Source: Asticcacaulis taihuensis (lineage in GTDB: Bacteria; Pseudomonadota; Alphaproteobacteria; Caulobacterales; Caulobacteraceae). Taken from it: a stretch of 64,000 bases of DNA. Below the pieces are notes generated by a model, which saw only the letters and a program-made list of their open reading frames with translations, was not told where the DNA came from and did not search any database. This document shows positions 43,618-54,278 of this stretch, piece after piece. The number at the start of each line of letters is the position of its first letter. Within the stretch, counting starts at the first letter, position 1. The translations under genes and the position numbers were made by a program. The DNA is taken from positions 25,400-89,399 of the forward strand of contig NZ_FMTS01000002.1 of assembly GCF_900100255.1 (NCBI RefSeq). Direction: 5' to 3'.

Positions 43618-43636
43618 TAGACAGTCATTCTGTCTA
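43618..43636. promoter_or_regulatory. MarR operator 2
   Basis: TAGACAGTCATTCTGTCTA: 7-bp arms around TCATT; same GACAG/CTGTC core and 5-base spacer as operator 1, centres 27 bases apart. It lies 28 bases before the SnoaL-like start. Confidence 0.65.
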
Positions 43637-43663
43637 ATCATTGTTATTTGAAGGAGACCTGCC

Positions 43664-44071
43664 GTGATGAACCCAACCGCCGCCGAAATCAACCTGGCCG
43701 TAGTCGATGCCCATATGAAGGGCGAGGCCACCGATCCGGCCTCGATCATGAATCTGTATGCCGAGGGCATTGTGCTCGATATGCCGAGCCGCGACATACG
43801 GCTGGAGACGCTGGAGGCCATCGAAGACAATTACCGCGCCCTGTTCGGATCGATCGAACTTTTGTCCATGCAGCCGCTCGATCGCTTTGCCACGCACGAC
43901 CGCGTGGTCGATGACTGCATCGTCCAGTTCAGGGTAACCGGCAAGGGCTATGCCAAGCTGCCCTTCCCCATCGGCGCCGTTATCGAACTGCGCCTGCTGC
44001 ATGTCTTCCAGATGCAGGATGGCAAGATCGCCCGCGAGACCGTCTTCGAGTCGTGGAAGCCGATCCAGTAA
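43664..44071 (+). CDS. SnoaL-like (NTF2 fold) small protein
   Basis: 135 residues with no signal. The pattern VDAHMKGEATDPASIMNLYAEG, VLDMPSRDIRLETLEAIEDN and VFQMQDGKIARETVFESW matches the cone-shaped SnoaL/NTF2-like fold (nuclear transport factor 2 family) used by cyclases, isomerases and uncharacterised enzymes. Divergent from marR and controlled by the two operators. Function not predicted. Start at 43664 or the next Met at 43667. Confidence 0.75.
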   Translation: MMNPTAAEINLAVVDAHMKGEATDPASIMNLYAEGIVLDMPSRDIRLETLEAIEDNYRALFGSIELLSMQPLDRFATHDRVVDDCIVQFRVTGKGYAKLPFPIGAVIELRLLHVFQMQDGKIARETVFESWKPIQ

Positions 44072-44078
44072 AATAAAA

Positions 44079-44112
44079 GCGGCGAAGGTTTCCCCTCGCC
44101 GCCGGTTTTTAT
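44079..44112 (+). terminator. intrinsic terminator of the SnoaL-like gene
   Basis: GCGGCGA (44079-44085) pairs with TCGCCGC (44096-44102), followed by GGTTTTTATTT. It starts 8 bases after the stop. Confidence 0.8.
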
Positions 44113-44174
44113 TTCTACGAACGGAAGATGAAGCTCAGTGGTGAATCGAGAACCGTTAGCTGACGAGAAGCGGA

Positions 44175-44224
44175 GCGTACTTAAGTACGCGAGCACCGCA
44201 TCCCCAGTATCGTGAAAACGATAC
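44175..44224. repeat. two palindromes downstream of the SSS transporter gene
   Basis: GCGTACTTAAGTACGC (44175-44190) is a perfect 16-bp palindrome. A second one, GTATCGTGAAAACGATAC (about 44207-44224), follows. They lie between the convergent SnoaL-like and SSS genes and may be REP-like elements or termination aids. Confidence 0.5.
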
Positions 44225-44275
44225 GTTAGAACTTATCTTGGCAGGTGACGGTTCGCAGACCACCAATGAGCTTCG

Positions 44276-45940
44276 TCACCAGAAGTACCAGTAAAGGCCG
44301 ATCAGGATCACGATCACGCCGATCGCCAGGGCATTGACCACCGGGGTCGTCTTGAAGCTGACGCCTTCCAGAGTGAGCGTCGAGACCTCCCGCTTGTTGG
44401 GCACCACCAGAGAGACGGCGACGCACAGGCCAAGCGCAATCCAGAAGACCCAGCCGACGCGGTTCATGAACGGCATGTCCGGCACGGTGGTCGCCATAAA
44501 ATTATTACTAAAGCCAAGGAAATCCGGATGGGTGTGCAGGTACGAGGCGACATAGAAGAAGCACGACATCAGGAAACCGCCGGCCACGGCCGCGAAGGCG
44601 CCCGCCGTCGAACAGCGTTTCCAGAACATGCCCAGCGCGAAGATGACCACGATGCCCGGCGTGAAGAAGCCAGTGAAATCCTGGATATACTGGAACGCCT
44701 GATCGAAGGAGCCGACCAGAGGCTTGGCGACGATAACGGCGATGATGACCGCCACGACGGCGGCGACACGGCCCACCATGACCAGGGTCTTTTCATCGAG
44801 ATCTCGCTTGAGCGGTGCTACAATATCGATAGTGAAGATGGTGGCGATGGAATTGATCTTCGAGGCCGTCGAAGAGATGACGGCAAACGTCAACGCTACG
44901 AAGACGAGACCGAGCAGGCCGGTGGGCAGCAGGGTCATCATTTGCGGATAAGCCTGGTCCGGCTTGGGCAGTCCCGGCGCCAGGAGCAGGGCGGCCATGC
45001 CCGGCACGACCACGATCAGCGGCATCAGCAGCTTCAGATAGGCGGCGAAGGCAATGCCCTTCTGGGCTTCCGGCAGCGACTTGGCGGCAAGCGCCCGCTG
45101 AATGATGTACTGGTTGAAGCCCCAGTAGGAGATGTTCATGATCCACATGCCGCCGACCAGCACGGCAATGCCCGGCAGATCCTTGTAGTGCTCTGACGAC
45201 TTGTCGAGGATCATGTGGAAGTGATCGGGGAAGCTCGTCCGCAGCTTGTTGAAGCCATCGACAAAGCCAGTGATATTGGCCTCGCCGCCGATCTTGGAAA
45301 GCGTCAGGCCGGCAATGATCAGCCCGCCCAGAACCAGAAGCGTCACCTGCACGATGTCGGTCAGGGCCACAGCCTTCAGCCCGCCGGAAATCTGGTACAG
45401 CAGGGCGAAGGTGCCCAGCGCGATCAGCACGGTCAGGGTATCGAGGCCGGTCACGGTGGTCACCGCCGTGCCGCCGAGCCACAGGATCGAGGTCAGGTTG
45501 ACGAAGACGTAGAGGATCAGCCAGAAAACCGCCATCAGGTATTTCACCGAAGGCCCGAAGCGCTGCTGCAGGAAGCCCGGCATGGTCTGGACGCCATTGC
45601 GCAGGAAGACCGGCAGGAAATATTTCCCGACGATGATTAGGGTGATGGCGGCCATCCATTCATAGGAGGCGATGGCCAGGCCGATCTTGTAGCCCGATCC
45701 CGACATCCCGATGATCTGTTCGGCGGAGATATTGGCGGCGATCAGCGAGGCGCCGATGGCCCACCACGGCAGGGTATTGCCCGCCAGGAAATAACCGTTC
45801 GAGGTGACCGCCTCGCCCGCCTTGCGGCGCGAGACGACCTGGGCCAGGACGAAGATGGAGACGGCGTAAAAGAGCACGATCCAGATATCGAGACTCTTCA
45901 GAAAGCTGCTCGCCGGCAGCAGTGAAGCTAAATCAGGCAT
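44276..45940 (-). CDS. sodium/sugar symporter, SSS family (SGLT-like)
   Basis: 554 residues with about 13-14 hydrophobic segments. SNGYFLAGNTLPWWAIGASLIAANISAEQ is the family's early conserved region (quoted only in part: GYFLAGNTLPWW), and GGLKAVALTDIVQ the second signature. The SGLT group moves glucose or galactose with sodium through the inner membrane. It lies just downstream of a GH3 beta-glucosidase gene on the same strand, with a repeat between, and near the Entner-Doudoroff operon, so glucose is the likely substrate. Confidence 0.87.
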   Translation of the reverse strand: MPDLASLLPASSFLKSLDIWIVLFYAVSIFVLAQVVSRRKAGEAVTSNGYFLAGNTLPWWAIGASLIAANISAEQIIGMSGSGYKIGLAIASYEWMAAITLIIVGKYFLPVFLRNGVQTMPGFLQQRFGPSVKYLMAVFWLILYVFVNLTSILWLGGTAVTTVTGLDTLTVLIALGTFALLYQISGGLKAVALTDIVQVTLLVLGGLIIAGLTLSKIGGEANITGFVDGFNKLRTSFPDHFHMILDKSSEHYKDLPGIAVLVGGMWIMNISYWGFNQYIIQRALAAKSLPEAQKGIAFAAYLKLLMPLIVVVPGMAALLLAPGLPKPDQAYPQMMTLLPTGLLGLVFVALTFAVISSTASKINSIATIFTIDIVAPLKRDLDEKTLVMVGRVAAVVAVIIAVIVAKPLVGSFDQAFQYIQDFTGFFTPGIVVIFALGMFWKRCSTAGAFAAVAGGFLMSCFFYVASYLHTHPDFLGFSNNFMATTVPDMPFMNRVGWVFWIALGLCVAVSLVVPNKREVSTLTLEGVSFKTTPVVNALAIGVIVILIGLYWYFW

Positions 45941-46078
45941 GTTTCCCCTCTTGGGCGCGTCAGGTGACGCCCGTGATTTATATTATCATACAATTGACAC
46001 AGCTTTTAGGCTGAATCAATCACGAAATCCCAACAGGTGAAACGGCGGCGATTAGTCTCGCCGCTCTGTTTTAAAAAA
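45941..46078. promoter_or_regulatory. promoter region of the SSS symporter gene
   Basis: This AT-rich stretch, upstream of the minus-strand symporter gene, is the likely promoter. On the minus strand GATAATATAAATC provides a possible -10. No palindrome like the Entner-Doudoroff LacI operators is present. Confidence 0.4.
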
Positions 46079-46246
46079 ATCCTCCCCTGTTTACGGGGGA
46101 GGTGTCGAGCAAGCGTAGCCGTCAGGCGAAGCGGCGTCGAGACGGAGGGGGCAATTCCACCGCCGGTTCGCCCCCTCCGTCAGCGACACCAGCCCTAAAG
46201 GGCTTCGCGCTGCCACCTCCCCCGCTACGCAGGGGAGGATCATTTA
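46079..46246. repeat. long palindromic intergenic repeat (CTCCCCTG...CAGGGGAG type)
   Basis: Outer arms AATCCTCCCCTG and CAGGGGAGGAT face each other, each forming its own short hairpin (CCTCCCC...GGGGGAGG), and a central GACGGAGGGGGC / GCCCCCTCCGTC pair lies inside. Total about 168 bp. It resembles the inner hairpins of the CCACCACC repeats. It separates the symporter gene from the GH3 gene. Confidence 0.7.
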
Positions 46247-48856
<2,610 letters not shown>

Positions 48857-49004
48857 TGGAGTGCTCCTTGGGTCGTTCTTCCACAACATTTTTTCTTTGA
48901 CCTGTAGCACGGCCGTGCGGTCTGAAAAAGCCGCCCGTTATCGCCCACCTGTCACTGCTTTTGTCGGCCCGTTTGGCTGTCTGTGACGACCGGACCTGCC
49001 CGGT

Positions 49005-49033
49005 TTAATGACAGCGCTATCAAGCCCCGTCAA
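49005..49033 (-). promoter_or_regulatory. GH3 promoter with LacI operator
   Basis: Operator TGACAGCGCTATCA (49009-49022), 12 of 14 positions self-complementary, sits between TTGACG (-35, 49033-49028) and CATTAA (-10, 49010-49005) on the minus strand with a 17-bp spacer. It matches the operator at zwf in 12 of 14 positions. Binding here would block the GH3 promoter. Confidence 0.55.
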
Positions 49034-49117
49034 GTCACCATCCCTTTGGCGCGAACGGTTGCAGCGCAATATAAACAGCGTTTGACGTCAAAAAACATAT
49101 TTGCTTTCATTATTTAT

Positions 49118-49145
49118 TTGACAGCGTTGTCAGATTTGCTATGAC
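49118..49145 (+). promoter_or_regulatory. rightward promoter overlapping a LacI operator
   Basis: TTGACA (49118-49123), 16-bp spacer, TATGAC (49140-49145). Operator TGACAGCGTTGTCA (49119-49132), identical to that at zwf, covers the -35 and spacer. No annotated gene lies immediately downstream on this strand; it would drive the candidate small RNA. Confidence 0.55.
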
Positions 49146-49151
49146 TGTCTC

Positions 49152-49351
49152 ACCCTGTTTTCCCGCTGTGCGAATTTTTCTGGAATTTGCGGATCGGGAT
49201 CTGTGTTTAAAACCATTATGCGGCCCGGTTTCTTTCCCTTTTTCATAGCCGTTTCGCTGTCGTGGTTTTAAAGCGCCTTCTTAAATGTGGCATTATTTGG
49301 AAGGCACTGGCCTTTATCCCGATGGACCTTGTGGTTCATCGGGTTTTTTTT
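49152..49351 (+). ncRNA. candidate regulatory small RNA, about 200 nt
   Basis: A good sigma-70-type promoter under a LacI operator (49118-49145) points right, and a strong intrinsic terminator closes the stretch at 49318-49351, with no protein gene between. Two short frames exist (49141-49248, no ribosome site; 49218-49271, a 17-residue hydrophobic peptide, no ribosome site). A transcript here would be controlled with the glucose genes. Exact ends are inferred, and no known RNA family was recognised. Confidence 0.45.
49318..49351 (+). terminator. strong rightward intrinsic terminator with no obvious gene
   Basis: CCCGATGGA (49318-49326), loop CCTTGTGG, TTCATCGGG (49335-49343), then eight T (49344-49351). 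In the other direction no T-run follows, so it serves the plus strand. Confidence 0.85.
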
Positions 49352-49363
49352 GATTTAGACCTC

Positions 49364-49439
49364 AAAGAAAGCAAGATACCCCACCACCGTCCGGCGTAGC
49401 CTTTAGGCGAAGACGGATGGTGGTGGGGTTTCTTACTTC
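49364..49439. repeat. CCACCACC repeat, copy 2 (short form)
   Basis: Outer arms only: AAAGCAAGATACCCCACCACC and the complement GGTGGTGGGGTTTCTTACTT around a 20-base loop. The two inner hairpins of the longer copies are missing. It abuts the stop of the LacI gene and may serve as its terminator. Confidence 0.8.
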
Positions 49440-50510
49440 CTAAACCGCCTTCGCCGATTCGCGCATCACCAGTTCAAACGGCAGTTCCCGGCGCGTGTCG
49501 CTGAAATTCGGCGCATCTTCATCGGCCGAGGCACGTGACAGCAACATATCGGCCGCCGCATAGGCGAGATCAGTCACCGGCTGGCGGATCGTGGTCAGGT
49601 GCGGCCAGATGATCATCGAGCCCGGCGTATCATCGAAACCGACCACCGACACCTGATCGGGCACCCGCACGCCGGTCTGCTGGGCATAGGCCATGACGCC
49701 AAAGGCCATTTCATCATTGGAGGCGAAAATGGCGGTCGGCAGATTGCCGGCATCCATGAAAAGCGCCTTGGCCGCTTCCAGGCCCGAAGCGAAGCTGTTG
49801 AAGCCTTGCGCGATACGGCGCGAATGCGGCTCTGCCCCCGCCTCGTGCATCGCCTTGATGAAACCATCATAGCGCCGGTGCGAGGAACCGTGTTCCGGGT
49901 GGCCGCGCACAAAACCGATATCCCTATGCCCCTGGCCGAGCAGGAACTGCGTCATCTCGTAGGCGGCCTGGGTGTCGTCCATTTCCACCAGGGCCGAGCG
50001 GCCGGGAAACAGCGAGGGCGAGACACGCACATAGGGAACGCCCGCGGCTTCAACCGCATCCAGCACCACCGCCATGTCGCACAGCGGCGGCGTCAGTATC
50101 ACGCCATCGAGGCGGATGGTGGCCAGAAGGGAGGCGATCGCCCGGCCGATATCCGGCGCCAGGCTGTCCTGCGGCTCACTGAGCACATGGTAACCGCTCT
50201 GGCGGCAGCGCTCGATCACGCCCTGCTGGAGGTCGATGACATAGCTGGAGGACGGGTTATCGTACAAAAGCCCGATCAGGAAGCTGCGCGAACCGGCAAG
50301 CGACCGGGCCAGCAGGTTCGGCCGGTAATGCAGGCGGGCGGCGGCTTCCTTGACCTTGGTGCGGGTTTCCTCGCGCACATTCGGCTCATCGTTCATTACC
50401 CGCGAAACGGTCTTGATCGATACACCGGCCAGCCGCGCCACGTCATTGATGGTGGAAACCGCGCTGGAAACGGACGGCTCTTTTGCGGCAGGTGCCTTGA
50501 TCTGGGTCAC
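49440..50510 (-). CDS. LacI-family regulator of glucose and Entner-Doudoroff genes
   Basis: 356 residues. STINDVARLAGVSIKTVSRV is the helix-turn-helix; the sensor domain has SYVIDLQQGVIERC, GHRDIGFVRGHPEHG and SVVGFDDTPGSMIIWPHLT. It lies downstream of eda on the same strand. The four operators of TGACAGCGTTGTCA type at the GH3, small-RNA, zwf and its own promoter identify a coherent set of targets. Ligand likely glucose, KDPG or another phosphosugar. Naming as HexR-like would be wrong, as HexR belongs to a different family. Confidence 0.87.
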   Translation of the reverse strand: MTQIKAPAAKEPSVSSAVSTINDVARLAGVSIKTVSRVMNDEPNVREETRTKVKEAAARLHYRPNLLARSLAGSRSFLIGLLYDNPSSSYVIDLQQGVIERCRQSGYHVLSEPQDSLAPDIGRAIASLLATIRLDGVILTPPLCDMAVVLDAVEAAGVPYVRVSPSLFPGRSALVEMDDTQAAYEMTQFLLGQGHRDIGFVRGHPEHGSSHRRYDGFIKAMHEAGAEPHSRRIAQGFNSFASGLEAAKALFMDAGNLPTAIFASNDEMAFGVMAYAQQTGVRVPDQVSVVGFDDTPGSMIIWPHLTTIRQPVTDLAYAAADMLLSRASADEDAPNFSDTRRELPFELVMRESAKAV

Positions 50511-50562
50511 TCGAATCCGAGCCCTTGTTTATTATATTGGTCTTATCAGCTTGCGTCCGTCA

Positions 50563-50576
50563 TGACAGCTTTGTCA
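50563..50576. promoter_or_regulatory. LacI operator upstream of its own gene
   Basis: TGACAGCTTTGTCA, one base different from the zwf-type operator TGACAGCGTTGTCA. It lies 53 bases upstream of the lacI start, in the 95-bp gap after eda; a TATAAT is read on the minus strand at 50536-50531. Suggests autoregulation. Confidence 0.6.
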
Positions 50577-50605
50577 ATGGGTTGGACGCAAGCCAATTCA
50601 GACAC

Positions 50606-51238
50606 TTATTTTTTCCCGAAGGTCGCCACGGCTTCGGCCGCGAGGCGGGTAATCTCAGCCCAATTGCCGTCGTTCATCGCCTTGGCCGGCGCGACCCACG
50701 AACCGCCGACGCACAGCACATTATCGAGCGCCAGGAAATCGGCGGCGTTTTTCGCGTCGATACCGCCGGTCGGGCAGAACTTGACCTGCGGCAGCGGACC
50801 GCCAATGCTCTTCAGATAGGGCACGCCGCCGGCCGGGACAGCCGGGAAAAACTTCAGGTGGGTGAAGCCCCATTCCAGCGCCTTCATCACTTCGGAAGAG
50901 GTCGCCACGCCCGGCAGCAGCGGCAGAACATCCTGATGTGCCAGGGTCTTGGTCAGGCCCGGCGAAACCAGGAACTTGGCCCCGGCCTTCTCGGCCTTTT
51001 CAGCGTCCTTCGGCGTCAGCACCGTGCCGGCGCCGACAACGGCCTCCGGACGTTCCTTCGAGATCAGCCTGATGGCATCCAGCGCGCAATCGGTGCGCAG
51101 GGTGATTTCCAGCGCCCGGATGCCACCGGCTATAAGCGCGTCAGCCAGGGGCAGGGCCTGGTCGAGTGACGGGATGACCATCACCGGCAGCACCGGGCCC
51201 ATGGTCATGAATTTTTCTACATCGGGATGCGTGGACAT
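50606..51238 (-). CDS. eda: 2-dehydro-3-deoxy-6-phosphogluconate aldolase
   Basis: 210 residues. LEITLRT holds Glu44 and Arg48, and LKFFPA (128-133) contains the Schiff-base Lys129. It splits KDPG to pyruvate and glyceraldehyde-3-phosphate, the last step of the Entner-Doudoroff route, and also serves the uronate genes at the start of the window through KDG kinase. The start at 51238 is the ATG before THPDVEKF; the frame continues upstream to 51283 without need. It follows glk after a 178-bp gap filled by a repeat. Confidence 0.93.
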   Translation of the reverse strand: MSTHPDVEKFMTMGPVLPVMVIPSLDQALPLADALIAGGIRALEITLRTDCALDAIRLISKERPEAVVGAGTVLTPKDAEKAEKAGAKFLVSPGLTKTLAHQDVLPLLPGVATSSEVMKALEWGFTHLKFFPAVPAGGVPYLKSIGGPLPQVKFCPTGGIDAKNAADFLALDNVLCVGGSWVAPAKAMNDGNWAEITRLAAEAVATFGKK

Positions 51239-51257
51239 GGGTGTTTCCTTTAGTTCT

Positions 51258-51411
51258 GGGAAAGCAAGATACCCCACCACCATTCGCTGCGCTCATGGTC
51301 CCCCTCCCCGGCAAGCCGGGGAGGTACAAGCGCTTTCTTATACCTCCCTACCTTTGGTGGGGAGGGGGACCGCGCCTGAAAGGCGTGGTGGTGGTGGGGT
51401 TTCTTACTTAC
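51258..51411. repeat. CCACCACC palindromic repeat, copy 3 (full length)
   Basis: Left end GGGAAAGCAAGATACCCC and right end GGTGGTGGGGTTTCTTACTT are inverted. Inside are CCCCCTCCCCGGC/GCCGGGGAGG and CCTCCC...GGGGAGGGGG hairpins in the same order as copy 1. It lies between glk and eda. Confidence 0.85.
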
Positions 51412-51416
51412 TACTC

Positions 51417-52433
51417 TTAAGCCGTAATCTGCACGTCGGTTAAGGCATTCGCCGAACCGAGCAGCGCCGCATACGGATGGATGATAATGCGTGACGGAAT
51501 GCCGGCCACCATGCCCGCCAGCGGCGCCTTGGCCTCCATGCGGGCGCGGAAACGCAGTTCGTCAATATGCTTGATCAGACGTGGCGCGATGCCGCCAGCG
51601 ATGAACATGCCCGAGGTCGCGCCATGCGCCAGGGCCAGGTCACCGCAGACCGACGCCATGATGTCGAGGAAGGCTTCCACCGTATAGCGCGATCCGGTGG
51701 CGTCCTCACCTTCCAGGTGGGTGATCTGCGCCGGCGTCAGGTCTTCGGCCAGTTCGCCGCGGATCGAGGAAATCGCCTGATAGAGATTGACCAGGCCCGG
51801 ACCGGACAGCAGCATTTCGACCGTCACGCGGCCATGCTTCTTGCGCAGGAAACGCAGGATTTCGCTCTCATAATCATTGACCGGCGCGAACGAGATATGG
51901 CCGCTTTCCGTCGACAGGCAGTAAGGCCCGAACTCGCCGCCCACCAGCACCGAAGCGCCGAAACCGGTGCCCGCCCCCATCACGGCATGGACATCGCCGA
52001 AACCCTGTTTCACCGGCCCGATGCACTTGGTATCGCCCTCTTCGAGATGCGGCAAGGCAAAGGCCAGGCCGGCATAATCATTGATCAGCCTGGCGCGGCG
52101 TGCGCCGGTCGCTTTCGCCAGCAGCCCCTCCTCGACTTCCCAGTCGAGGTTGGTGAACTTGATATGGCCGTTCTTCACCGGCCCGGCCACGGCCACGCAG
52201 GCATAGTCCAGTTCCGGCTTGCCGCCGATCATGTCGAAATAGGCAGCCAGCGCCTTGTAGACGTCCTTGTGCTCAGCCGTTTCCAGCGACTTGAAGTTCG
52301 TCAGGCTGGTCTTGCCTTCCCGGCGCTCCGCAATGGCGAAGCGGGCATTGGTGCCGCCGATATCCCCCACAAGTCCGCGTAAGGGGCGGTTGAAGGAGGT
52401 TGTGACCGAACTGGCCTCGAAATGCTTTGTCAT
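51417..52433 (-). CDS. glk: glucokinase (bacterial Glk family)
   Basis: 338 residues from the ATG at 52433. GDIGGTNAR (23-31) is the ATP-binding loop, INDYAGLAFALP has the catalytic Asp, and GTGFGASVLVGGEF and TESGHISF complete the glucose site. It phosphorylates glucose with ATP in the cytoplasm. Start 4 bases after the edd stop; a longer frame to 52457 overlaps edd. Part of the zwf-pgl-edd-glk operon, the arrangement known from Caulobacter. Confidence 0.93.
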   Translation of the reverse strand: MTKHFEASSVTTSFNRPLRGLVGDIGGTNARFAIAERREGKTSLTNFKSLETAEHKDVYKALAAYFDMIGGKPELDYACVAVAGPVKNGHIKFTNLDWEVEEGLLAKATGARRARLINDYAGLAFALPHLEEGDTKCIGPVKQGFGDVHAVMGAGTGFGASVLVGGEFGPYCLSTESGHISFAPVNDYESEILRFLRKKHGRVTVEMLLSGPGLVNLYQAISSIRGELAEDLTPAQITHLEGEDATGSRYTVEAFLDIMASVCGDLALAHGATSGMFIAGGIAPRLIKHIDELRFRARMEAKAPLAGMVAGIPSRIIIHPYAALLGSANALTDVQITA

Positions 52434-52437
52434 ATAG

Positions 52438-54252
52438 TTACCAAAAAACGGCGCCACCCTGGTCGGCCGGTCCTACCGAACGACGCATGTGCGCAAAAAG
52501 TTCCCGTCCCATGCCGTCGGCTTCTGGTGGCCGATCAGCATTTGTTCTTTGTGAAAACTCGGCGGCATCTCCGAGGAAGTCTATGGTGCCGGCTACGCAA
52601 TCAACGCGCAGCACGTCCCCGTTCTTAAGTTTTGCAATCGGTCCGCCGTCAACCGCTTCCGGCGTCAGGTGGATAACGGCAGGCACCTTTCCCGATGCCC
52701 CCGACATGCGGCCGTCAGAAACCAAAGCGACCTTGCGGCCCGCGTCGAGAATGCTGGAAAGCGACGGCGTCAGGCTGTGCAGTTCCGGCATTCCGTTGGC
52801 TTTTGGCCCCTGGAAGCGGACGACGCAAATGAAATCGCCTTCCGGCAGTTGTTTGGCCTTGAAGGCCGCCAGGAAATCGTCCTGGTCGTCGAAGACCACG
52901 CACGGCGCCTCGACAATCTGATGTTCCAGTTTGACGGCCGAAACCTTGGCGATCGACGTGCCGAGATTGCCCTTGACCTCGCGCAGGCCGCCTTCCGGCG
53001 AAAACGGATTGGAGGCCGGACGCAGGATGTTTTCGTCGAGGCTCTGTTCCGGCGCATCGCGCCAGACGACGACGCCGTTCTGCAGCACAGGCTCCTTCGC
53101 GTAATCCGCCATGCCCTGTCCCCAGATGGTCTGGACATCGCCATGCATCAGGCCGGCGTTCAGCAGTTCCTTGATGACAAAGCCCATGCCGCCAGCAGCG
53201 TGGAAATGGTTCACATCGGCCGAGCCATTCGGATAGACGCGCGCCAGCAGCGGCACCACGGACGAAATCTTGTCCATGTCTTCCCAGGTCAGGATCACGC
53301 CGGCGGCGCGGGCCATGGCCGGCAGGTGCAGGGCGTGGTTGGTCGAACCACCCGTCGCCATCAGGCCGATGACGCCATTGACGATCGCCTTCGCATCGAT
53401 GACATCGGCCAGGCGATGCGGATTTTTGGAGTTTTCAGCGGTCTTCGCCGCACGCTCTACGGCGCACTGCGTCAGGGCGTCACGCAAGGGCGTGTTCGGA
53501 TGGACGAAGGCGGCGCCCGGCACATGCAGGCCCATCATTTCCATCAGCATCTGATTGGAATTGGCGGTGCCGTAGAAGGTGCAGGTGCCGGCCGAATGGT
53601 AGGAGGCCATTTCGGCGGCCAGAAGCGCATCACGCCCGACCTCACCCAGCGCATAACGGGTGCGGACCTTGGCCTTTTCCGGGTTCGGCAGACCGGAGCC
53701 CATCGGACCGGAGGGCACGAAGATGATAGGCAGGTGGGCAAACGACAGGGCACCGATGACCAGCCCCGGCACGATCTTGTCGCAGATACCCAGCATCAGG
53801 GCGGCATCGAAGGCATCATGGCTCAGAGATACGGCCGTCGACATGGCGATGACATCGCGCGAGAACAGGCTGAGTTCCATACCCGGACGGCCTTGCGTCA
53901 CGCCGTCGCACATGGCCGGCACGCCACCGGCAACCTGCGTGGTGGCGCCGAACTGACGCGCCATGACGCGGAGCTTTTCGGGGTAGTCGTGATAGGGCTG
54001 GTGCGCCGACAGCATGTCGTTATAGGCGGTCACGATGCCGATATTGGGCACGGAATCAAGCGCGGCCTGAAGCTTGTCATTGTCCGAAGAGGCGGCCACG
54101 ACGTGGGCGTAATTGGCGCACGACAGCTTCTTGCGGCGCGGTTCATTCGCCTTGTAACGGTCGGCGCGCGCCATGAATTGCTTACGCAGATCCTTTGAGC
54201 GCTCAATGATACGTGCAGTCACTTCGGCGATAACGGGGTGTAGTGTCGTCAT
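52438..54252 (-). CDS. edd: phosphogluconate dehydratase
   Basis: 604 residues, the normal length. MCDGVTQGRPGMELSLFSRD, GLMATGGSTNHALHLPA and LVSDGRMSGASGKVPA are hallmark blocks of the IlvD/Edd iron-sulfur dehydratases. It converts 6-phosphogluconate to KDPG. The ATG at 54252 begins the family's usual N-terminus (TTLHPVIAEVTARI); the frame runs upstream to 54315, overlapping pgl, without reason. It starts 26 bases after pgl. Confidence 0.95.
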   Translation of the reverse strand: MTTLHPVIAEVTARIIERSKDLRKQFMARADRYKANEPRRKKLSCANYAHVVAASSDNDKLQAALDSVPNIGIVTAYNDMLSAHQPYHDYPEKLRVMARQFGATTQVAGGVPAMCDGVTQGRPGMELSLFSRDVIAMSTAVSLSHDAFDAALMLGICDKIVPGLVIGALSFAHLPIIFVPSGPMGSGLPNPEKAKVRTRYALGEVGRDALLAAEMASYHSAGTCTFYGTANSNQMLMEMMGLHVPGAAFVHPNTPLRDALTQCAVERAAKTAENSKNPHRLADVIDAKAIVNGVIGLMATGGSTNHALHLPAMARAAGVILTWEDMDKISSVVPLLARVYPNGSADVNHFHAAGGMGFVIKELLNAGLMHGDVQTIWGQGMADYAKEPVLQNGVVVWRDAPEQSLDENILRPASNPFSPEGGLREVKGNLGTSIAKVSAVKLEHQIVEAPCVVFDDQDDFLAAFKAKQLPEGDFICVVRFQGPKANGMPELHSLTPSLSSILDAGRKVALVSDGRMSGASGKVPAVIHLTPEAVDGGPIAKLKNGDVLRVDCVAGTIDFLGDAAEFSQRTNADRPPEADGMGRELFAHMRRSVGPADQGGAVFW

Positions 54253-54278
54253 GATATTTAGTCCTTTAGCCCGCCCAC

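Noticed and set aside
45985..46005. A fifth Entner-Doudoroff LacI operator at the SSS symporter promoter (TTGACACAGC)
   Set aside because: Only the left half resembles the operator; the right half lacks the TGTCA arm.
49141..49248. A 35-residue protein on the plus strand instead of a small RNA
   Set aside because: The ATG overlaps the proposed -10 box and has no ribosome site; the product has no recognisable features. Not fully excluded.
52669..54198. A 509-codon open frame opposite edd, and similar long antisense frames (1836-3281, 7036-8226, 13231-14487, 46412-47899)
   Set aside because: They mirror well-recognised genes, have Arg/His/Gly-rich products without any known motif and arise from the GC-rich third positions of the real genes.
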